A DNA stretch of 64,000 nucleotides from Nelumbo lutea (lineage: Eukaryota > Streptophyta > Magnoliopsida > Proteales > Nelumbonaceae): NCBI GenBank assembly GCA_022828595.1, contig JAKGHH010000008.1:6003728-6067727 (forward strand), given 5' to 3'. The first letter of the stretch is position 1. Every line of letters begins with the position of its first letter. The notes under the pieces were generated by a model that had not been told where the DNA came from, did not search any database, and saw only the letters and a list, made by a program, of their open reading frames with translations. This document shows positions 58,301-64,000 of the stretch, piece by piece. The position numbers were made by a program, and so were the translations under genes.

Positions 58301-61300
58301 AAACACAATGAGTGGGAAAGAAGTTATGCTGCAATTCATTGACTTTGTTAAGCTACTAACAGATAAGAGGTTTGTGTTAAGCTTAGGGACATGAAGAACA
58401 GAAGATAAGAACAGGGTGTCAGAGGTCTTTATATCACCTTTACCAGAGATGGGGACAAGGGACCCATCGGCAAGGGATATTTTCTCTTTCCCAGAGAGGA
58501 GGTGATATGAGCAAAACAGGTTAGATAGGCTGGTCATATGGTCTGATGCACCGGAATCAATAATCCAAGGGATTTTACGATTACCTGAAGCTGAAGCATG
58601 ATTCGCAGAAGCACGAGTACCTGAGTGAGCAAAAGCCGATGAAGATGATGTACTGTTGGAAGGGTGAGTTGAAGAAACCGTAGCTTCCAGATGATTTAGG
58701 AGCCTCCCATACTTCTCAAAATCCAACTTCATTGCAGCCAACTGCTCAATAGTTGATTTTTCTTCGCTTTCCTTACTTGCCTCTTCAGGCAGTGTAGCAG
58801 CAGTAGCAATCTTGGATTTTCCCACCTGACTGCCCTTCTTAGGGTTATTATTGTTCTTAAATCTATCAAGAAGAAGTTCAGGATGAAGCTTCCAGCAGGT
58901 GTCCTTTGTATGTTGTGGTTTCTTGCAATATTCACACAACTGCTCTCTTTTCTCAGTAGGGCCCTTCGGTTTCATTCCCGCATGTGCAAAATGTTCTGTA
59001 GATGGACTCTGCAACTGCACCTGCCGCCTACTCTCCTCACTACTTATCATAGCACATGCCTGTGAAAGAGTAACTCATCCTTGGCCAAAATGTTCTGTCT
59101 GATAATATCAAACTTAGGGTTGAGTCCAGTGAGAAACTCAAACACCCTATTTCTCTCCACTAGCTTTTTATACATTTCAGCATCCTTTTTACTCTCCCAT
59201 ACCACTGTTTCCATAACATCAATTTCCTGCCATAGGGACTTTACTATAGAGTAGTAGATTGCCACACTCTTCTCCCCCTGTCTCAGGTTCTTCACATCAC
59301 TTTTCAATTTGTATGCTCAGGGTACATTCAGTTTCTGTGAATAGGTCTCAGTCACACTATCCCATATCTCCTTAGCCGAAGACATCCAGAGATAGTGCTA
59401 GCTTATATGAAGTTGCATAGAGTTGACTAACCATCCTATAACAGTATAGTTCTCTTGCATCCATCTTTCAAATTTAGGGTCTGTCTCTTCGGGTTTCACC
59501 TTGCTGCCTATGAGATACCCTAGTTTTCCTCTACTACAAACATAGATTTTTATAGACTGGGCCCAAGCAAGATAGTTCGTCCCATAATTGTGGTAGCACC
59601 CGTCAAAACGGAATCTACTGGAGCAGGTCTAGAAGCTGGCACCTGCTTGAACTCACTTTCGTATGTCTCCATTAATCAAACTAAAATCAAAGAACAAAAA
59701 ATTTTGACTATGTAAACTTACTTGAAGTCAAACCAGAACTTGGGTGCTTGAAAAACTAGGGTTTTGCTCCGTTCAGCAGATGGACGGGAGAGAGAAGACA
59801 CTGCCGCACCTACCAGAGTAACCCAAACTCTTCCAAACCTGAACCGCCCTCCTTTAGCAGTCACAAGACACCTTCCAAGCACAGAGCGCCACACCCATGC
59901 TTCACCTTTCTTGGTAACTCGAAAATCTCTAGTCGGCTAGGGTTTTGGGCAGCAGCAAAACAACATCACTTCTTGGCAAAATCTGGCCAGAACTAAACTC
60001 TCCAAACCCTTCTACCAACTAGGCAAGTGATTCTCAATACTATAGAGAGCCTATCTCTCCATACACTCTCTTGATTTTATAGTGTATAGGAACAGAGGAA
60101 AAAGAAGAAAGAGGAACTAAACCTGCTCTGATACCAAGATGTAAATCAGTCCTCTAATATCAAGATTAAATTTAGTGATTAGCAGAATAGAACAGATCTG
60201 AATAACTGTATAAGAGAGGAAGATGGCGAAGAGAAGAGGTAAGAGAAGAAGAAGTCGAATTAATCACCCTTCTCCTCTAACCCTATTTTTTATTAATCTC
60301 TAAAAAATTGATGATGACAAGTATACCCTTAATTGGGCGGCCAGCATGGCAGTTACATAAAGAAAGTAAAATAAGAACAAATAACAGGCCCATTAAGTGA
60401 GGCCCATCAACATAAAATAAAAGATAAAATAAAGGATATCACATGAGAGGCTGTTAGGGCCCATACGGCCCAGTCTCTTTACACTCCTAATTATCTTTTA
60501 ATCCTTGGAACCAAATTGGACTCTCTACCTTCTTAATTAGGTATTGATATGTGGTAATTTGGGCTGGATATATTGGCACCACTTTAATGGGATGGACATG
60601 GAACATGGATGTCTCTAAATCTACAATGCATGAATCATAGGTGGAAGCATATCCTGGGTTAAGTACTTTTGGCCAGAAAGGACCTTACCACATGGTCAAA
60701 GTAACCATTTTCATATTAGAAAGTTGAAACTTTTATGTGTTATTATCACTTAAATGCCTTTCAAGCTGGAGCATTGACTTGAAACAACCATAAGGCTGAT
60801 AAGAGAGTACTAAAGAATCAAAACCCTATCTTAACAAAAAAAGTAGACTCAAAACCCTATGGTCAGACCATAAACTAGATTACATAATCTTACAATATTA
60901 CCTATATTTCTCAGAACTGCAGATGATGCAGAAAAAAGGCAACTTTGTTGAACCATTTTACATATAGTTGCAATCATCAAAATTAGGTAATCCAATCTTT
61001 TATTTCTGTCATAATTTGCAGTGAGAATTGCCAAAATGTTCTCCTGACTTCATGTTACTGTTATTGCTTGAGATTAGACTCTTCCTTCTTCAATATGTAG
61101 AATATACAGCACTTTTCTGATTAATTGCTAAATTAAAGTTAAGCACATAAAGTGGACTTTGTGCAATATCATCTATTCAATACAACTATATGATTAATCA
61201 TATCTTATGGGAAAAATTATCTGTAATGCATAAGATGCTTTATGAAAATATCATTCCTGCCTTTATTCACTACTGCAGGTCAATCCTGATGGTATAACCA

Positions 61301-61886
61301 GTCGAGATGAGAAGGTATTCAGGTTTGCAAAGGAAAAGAGCATCCCCATTGTTATGCTTACATCAGGTATGGTGAATTTCAACATTTAGTTGGGAAATCA
61401 ATGTATTTTGGCGAACAATCATTCAAAATGTAGCCCAGCCCTGGTGGGCATGTTTGAAAAGATTGGATTCAAATAGTGCAATTTGGAGGTATGGCAATGG
61501 ACTTGCTCTGCCTCATCCCTCGGTGGGGAATCTTTGATATGACAGCAACTGAGAGGAGTGGCAATTGACCAGGTTAAATGGGTGAAATATGCTCTTCCTG
61601 GCCTCTACTTGGGCAGGATGATGGACCCAATGGAGAATAGCAATGGATATGGGTAATCCAACATTCCCAGCCCCTGCGCAGCACGTTAAGATAAATATTA
61701 AAAGGAATGGCAAGGAACCAGGTTAGATGAGTGAACTACACTTCCTAGGCCCTACTAGGACAGGTTCTATTGGGTTCAGTTTATTTAGTATGCACCCCTA
61801 TTGGGTACAGTCTACAGTGTATGTCCTATCTATCTCCACGTACTTTTTTTTTTGAAAATTATCTCCACGTATTTCATCTTCTTTTA

Positions 61887-61929
<43 letters not shown>

Positions 61930-62350
61930 AAACCTATCCCTTCCCTGCCTTGCTCCACCTGGACTTACCTCTTAGCCTGCAACATCTTTCACATACCATG
62001 TTAATGGGGTAAACCAGGTTTGGTTGACTTGGATCAAGTACTTATTGATGGCAACTTTGCTGTCACACATATGCATTGTTGAAAGTTGAAACAAATGGTT
62101 TACTACAAATCAATGAGCAAATAAAGTGAAAGTGGGAGTGGGTAAAGGGTCTTTACTCTTAAAACATGTTGGTATTTATTTTAATTTGGCACTGCTCTGA
62201 GTTTTTTCTTTTCTTAGCTTAAATGAAACATCAACATGTAATGTTCCAGGTGGATATATGAAATCTAGTGCGAGGGTGATAGCAGATTCGATAGTGAACC
62301 TCTCCAAGAAATCCTTGATAGATTTGGAAAAGGCTCCAGTGAAAATATAA
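46319..62350 (+). CDS. HDA2: Histone deacetylase, class IV (HDA2/HDAC11-like)
   Basis: Thirteen exons: 46319-46441, 46533-46588, 47822-47939, 50166-50228, 50484-50552, 51314-51480, 51616-51680, 51967-52013, 52231-52275, 52377-52427, 54407-54493, 61279-61366 and 62250-62350. All junctions are GT-AG, phases agree throughout, and the product is 359 residues. The enzyme removes acetyl groups from lysine, using zinc. Catalytic landmarks are complete: GGGFHHCSAESGGGF (His168, His169), DLDAHQGNG (zinc ligands Asp206, His208), NAGTDILDGDPLG (Asp286) and SGGYMKSS (Tyr329). The N-terminus is Ala/Ser-rich (MATASSSPPAVSGGSAATGS) and could carry a weak transit signal. Intron 11 is 6.8 kb and holds a copia retrotransposon in antisense; intron 5 holds a LINE fragment; intron 12 a (GT)n tract. 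Confidence 0.94.
46910..47015 (+). mobile_element. Possible tRNA-derived SINE relic in HDA2 intron 2
   Basis: GACTTGCTCAGCTGGTAAAG resembles a tRNA A box and GGAATTTCAACGTCACCC a degenerate B box about 45 bp downstream, followed by an A-rich tail (AGAAACAAAAATAAAGAC). The order fits a tRNA-type SINE; similarity is weak. Confidence 0.4.
50815..51290 (+). mobile_element. 5'-truncated LINE (3' end with RNase H-like domain) in HDA2 intron 5
   Basis: The frame ending at 51175 reads VCRLFNFKNVLVEGDSKVLV, GWLRNKQRLWQHQD, then FSWIQRSANSLDDALAKQGV and a stop. The pattern NxxVEGDSKxxxxWL ... RxANxxxDALAKxG is the C-terminal RNase H domain of plant LINE-1 type elements. An AATAAAA signal and an A-rich end (about 51260-51290) follow. 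Upstream of 50900 the frame is broken. It lies in the sense direction of HDA2, so its poly(A) signal faces the host transcript. Confidence 0.75.
51894..51909. repeat. Poly(C) tract in HDA2 intron 7
   Basis: A run of about 14 consecutive C, interrupted afterwards by CGCCCC, 60 bp before exon 8. Confidence 0.85.
55000..55343 (-). repeat. 3' LTR of the copia element
   Basis: TGTAAATCAG to CTCTTTACA, 344 bp. Differs from the 5' LTR at six sites (near 55145, 55163, 55193, 55203, 55313 and 55325). Confidence 0.93.
55344..59672 (-). pseudogene. Broken copia gag-pol polyprotein
   Basis: On the minus strand from an ATG at 59672. The gag N-terminus stops at 59550 after a frame change; further gag (to 59047) is in another frame. 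From about 59050 a frame holds the zinc knuckle CEYCKKPQHTKDTCW (CX2CX4HX4C) and the protease motif WIIDSGASDHMT. A stop at 58274-58276 separates it from the in-frame integrase section (HSDVWGPY, DDYSRYTW). A frame change near 56800 leads to the reverse transcriptase (FDVKNAFLNGEL, YVDD), with in-frame stops at 55995-55997 and 55644-55646 breaking RNase H (ADWAGCIDDKRSTSGYC, SSAEAEYRAM). No intact product can be made. Confidence 0.9.
60125..60136 (-). other. Copia primer-binding site
   Basis: Minus-strand TGGTATCAGAGC lies three bases inside the 5' LTR, complementary to the 3' end of initiator methionine tRNA, the usual primer for plant copia elements. Confidence 0.8.
60140..60483 (-). repeat. 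5' LTR of the copia element
   Basis: 344 bp, 98% identical to 55000-55343. Confidence 0.93.
61889..61926. repeat. (GT)n microsatellite in HDA2 intron 12
   Basis: About 19 uninterrupted GT units; likely length-variable. Confidence 0.95.
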
Positions 62351-63639
62351 AAGGTGCTATAAGGGCCTTGCCCATGGCTTTTGTGGTGTTGTTTTAAGTG
62401 CATATAGGTTAAAGGCTGGGGTTATGAACTCTGCTACTGCTGCTAGTACTATTAAACAAGAGTGTTTGTATTTTCTAGTGAGTTGGCATTGGCAAACACG
62501 AGTGAAAGATGTACAATGTAGCAAGGAAGTGTCAAATTATAGCAGACTAGCAATACTATAACCATAAGGCTGTATATACATGATATTCTAGCTAGTGCTT
62601 CAGTTTGTAGTGTAAAAAAAGAAAAAAAGAATTGGGAGACCGTCCACACTCCACACACCAAGATGACATGATATGACCAGAGCATTACAATTTACTAACT
62701 GGGTCTAATGATGATGCTAAAAAAAAAAAATGTCATCGACAGCTTCTTGGTTGAATCTCTGGGACTGCATCAACATGGTTTGAGGCGGGGAAAAGGAGGT
62801 AGAGAAGGTGCAGTGTGATTCTACACCCCGCACAACTCATCCACGATCCACCTGGACCATTCTTTTTCATTCAGTTGGGCTGATGCTTTGCCAATTACGG
62901 TCGACCCGTTGGCATGTTGATTGCCGATGCCAAAGACTACCTTCTACCAATTCGGCCTTATACTCAAGCGAAAGAAAAGAGTATAGAATTGTTTTATATT
63001 CTTAACTTTTTAAATAATTAATAATTATTTATATTTAGGGTTCAACTATGATATTTGAAAATTTTTTGACCAAGCAATTGGTATCCTAAATGTGGTAGTC
63101 AATCAGGTGTTATTTACCAAAATTCATGGGTTGATTTCGATTGGTCAAAACTCTTCCGGTAACATATATTTCCCACATCATAGATCTTCCTTTATATTTT
63201 ATATACTAACAATAATTAATTTCAACTAGGGTTGTTCATCGAACTGATGAGATTGACCAACCCAACCAAGTTAGTTGGTTTTTTAGTATTTTCGGTCAGT
63301 TTTGGTTCAACAATTTTTTAACTTGACCAGGTTGGATTAGTTTCACTTTGGTCATTTGTATTAATACTTTATATTTTTAATATAATTTTTAAATATGGGA
63401 AAGTGATAAAATTTTCATATTTCTTAATCTAAAATATTTTATATCATAAATTTAATTTTTAATAATGTCATTGTAATTTTTAAAATTTAAATTTAATTTT
63501 TTTTTAATTTAAATCTTTTGAACCGTCGACTAAACTAAAAATTGACACAAATTGATACAACCTGAGTTGGCTTGTTTTCACTAATGGTTAGTTGGTTTCG
63601 AGTGACCAACTCCCCAACCTGATCAAGTCGATTTGGTTG
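62351..63639. other. HDA2 3' UTR and downstream AT-rich flank
   Basis: The first few hundred bases are the probable 3' UTR. No other gene seen. The stretch 63230-63640 has paired words (TTGGTT..AACCAA, GACCAACCCAACC) like those of the MITE repeats elsewhere in the window; its ends are not resolved. Confidence 0.45.
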
Positions 63640-64000
63640 GTTAAAGGTAATCTCAAATAATAGTTTAATCTCTAATTAATATTAACCAATAAATTGTAAC
63701 AAAAGTACAATAAATACAATAAGTACAATAAATTAAACTTAAAAAGTTAAATAGCAGTAGTTTAATTTCCAATAATTATTGAAATTTTTTTGTTAAATAA
63801 CAAAACAAAAATAGATTTTATACATATTATTGAAAATATATTTATCACCAAAAATAATAAGTAATTATTTAAAATACAATAAATATTAGTTTTAGTATAT
63901 ATAAATATATAATAAATGTAAATTAAGATTTTAAAATCATTATTAATAAATATTATTTTTTAAAAAATTATTTTTTAGAATTATTAATTGATATAAGTGA
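63640..64000 (-). repeat. AT-rich dispersed repeat, copy 2 (runs off the window)
   Basis: Reverse complement of 9225-9615, ending TTAATTGATATAAGTGA at the window edge where copy 1 starts TTCACTTATATCAATTAA. The element continues beyond 64000. Confidence 0.65.

Larger units (their letters stand above)
55000..60483 (-). mobile_element. Ty1/copia retrotransposon, antisense in HDA2 intron 11
   Basis: Two LTRs of 344 bp (55000-55343 and 60140-60483) enclose a 4.8-kb interior whose coding strand is minus. On that strand the order is 5' LTR, primer site TGGTATCAGAGC (60136-60125, the initiator-methionine type used by many copia elements), gag with zinc knuckle, protease, integrase, reverse transcriptase, RNase H, purine tract GAGGGGGAG, 3' LTR. 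Integrase before reverse transcriptase defines the copia order. The LTRs differ at six positions, so the insertion is recent, but the polyprotein has several frame breaks. No clean 5-bp target duplication is visible (TCAGA versus CTCCT). Confidence 0.93.

Overview
This is nuclear DNA from a flowering plant. The genes have GT-AG introns from 83 bp to nearly 7 kb, the intergenic DNA is very AT-rich and packed with transposable elements, and several gene families are plant-specific (chloroplast atypical thioredoxin, plant NPP, phospholipase D epsilon, a plant-type mitochondrial ATP synthase small subunit). I cannot name the species from the sequence.

Genes, left to right. 334-478 (+) is the last exon of a cytosolic ribosomal protein eL22 gene. 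12953-14425 (+) is an intronless type II membrane nucleotide pyrophosphatase/phosphodiesterase. 19600-24635 (+) is a four-exon chloroplast thioredoxin-like protein of the ACHT1/2 type with a WCASC active site. 34792-37629 (+) is a two-exon, 97-residue subunit attributed to mitochondrial ATP synthase. 38601-41254 (-) is a four-exon phospholipase D of the epsilon (alpha4) type, tail-to-tail with the previous gene. 46319-62350 (+) is a 13-exon class IV histone deacetylase (HDA2/HDAC11-like, 359 residues). All splice sites were read by eye. The reading frame stays intact across every junction and the predicted lengths fit the families. The genes do not form a pathway; this is an ordinary mixed eukaryotic neighbourhood. 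The adjacent NPP and ACHT genes recall the Arabidopsis chromosome 4 pair.

Transposable elements fill the rest. One LTR family without visible gag or pol is present in three states: a solo LTR at 7386-8602 with a perfect 5-bp target duplication; a minus-strand element at 28685-32209 with LTRs, primer-site-like segment, polypurine tract and a perfect 5-bp duplication; and a plus-strand element at 42949-45808. The minus-strand copy carries a coding-like stretch running antisense to the element, as in some Tat-lineage Ty3/gypsy elements. A Ty1/copia element with two nearly identical 344-bp LTRs (six differences) but a broken polyprotein lies antisense in intron 11 of the histone deacetylase gene, and a 5'-truncated LINE tail lies in its intron 5. 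Also present are a Pack-MULE-like element (5809-7104), hAT-like and PIF/Harbinger-like non-autonomous elements, an Au-type SINE relic, several hairpin MITEs, and AT-rich repeats, one family of which occurs in opposite orientations at 9.2 kb and at the right end of the window.

I found no tRNA or rRNA gene, no CRISPR array and no bacterial-style system. The most interesting material is the non-coding LTR family with its antisense coding relic, the transposon load inside the histone deacetylase gene, and the Pack-MULE-like capture.
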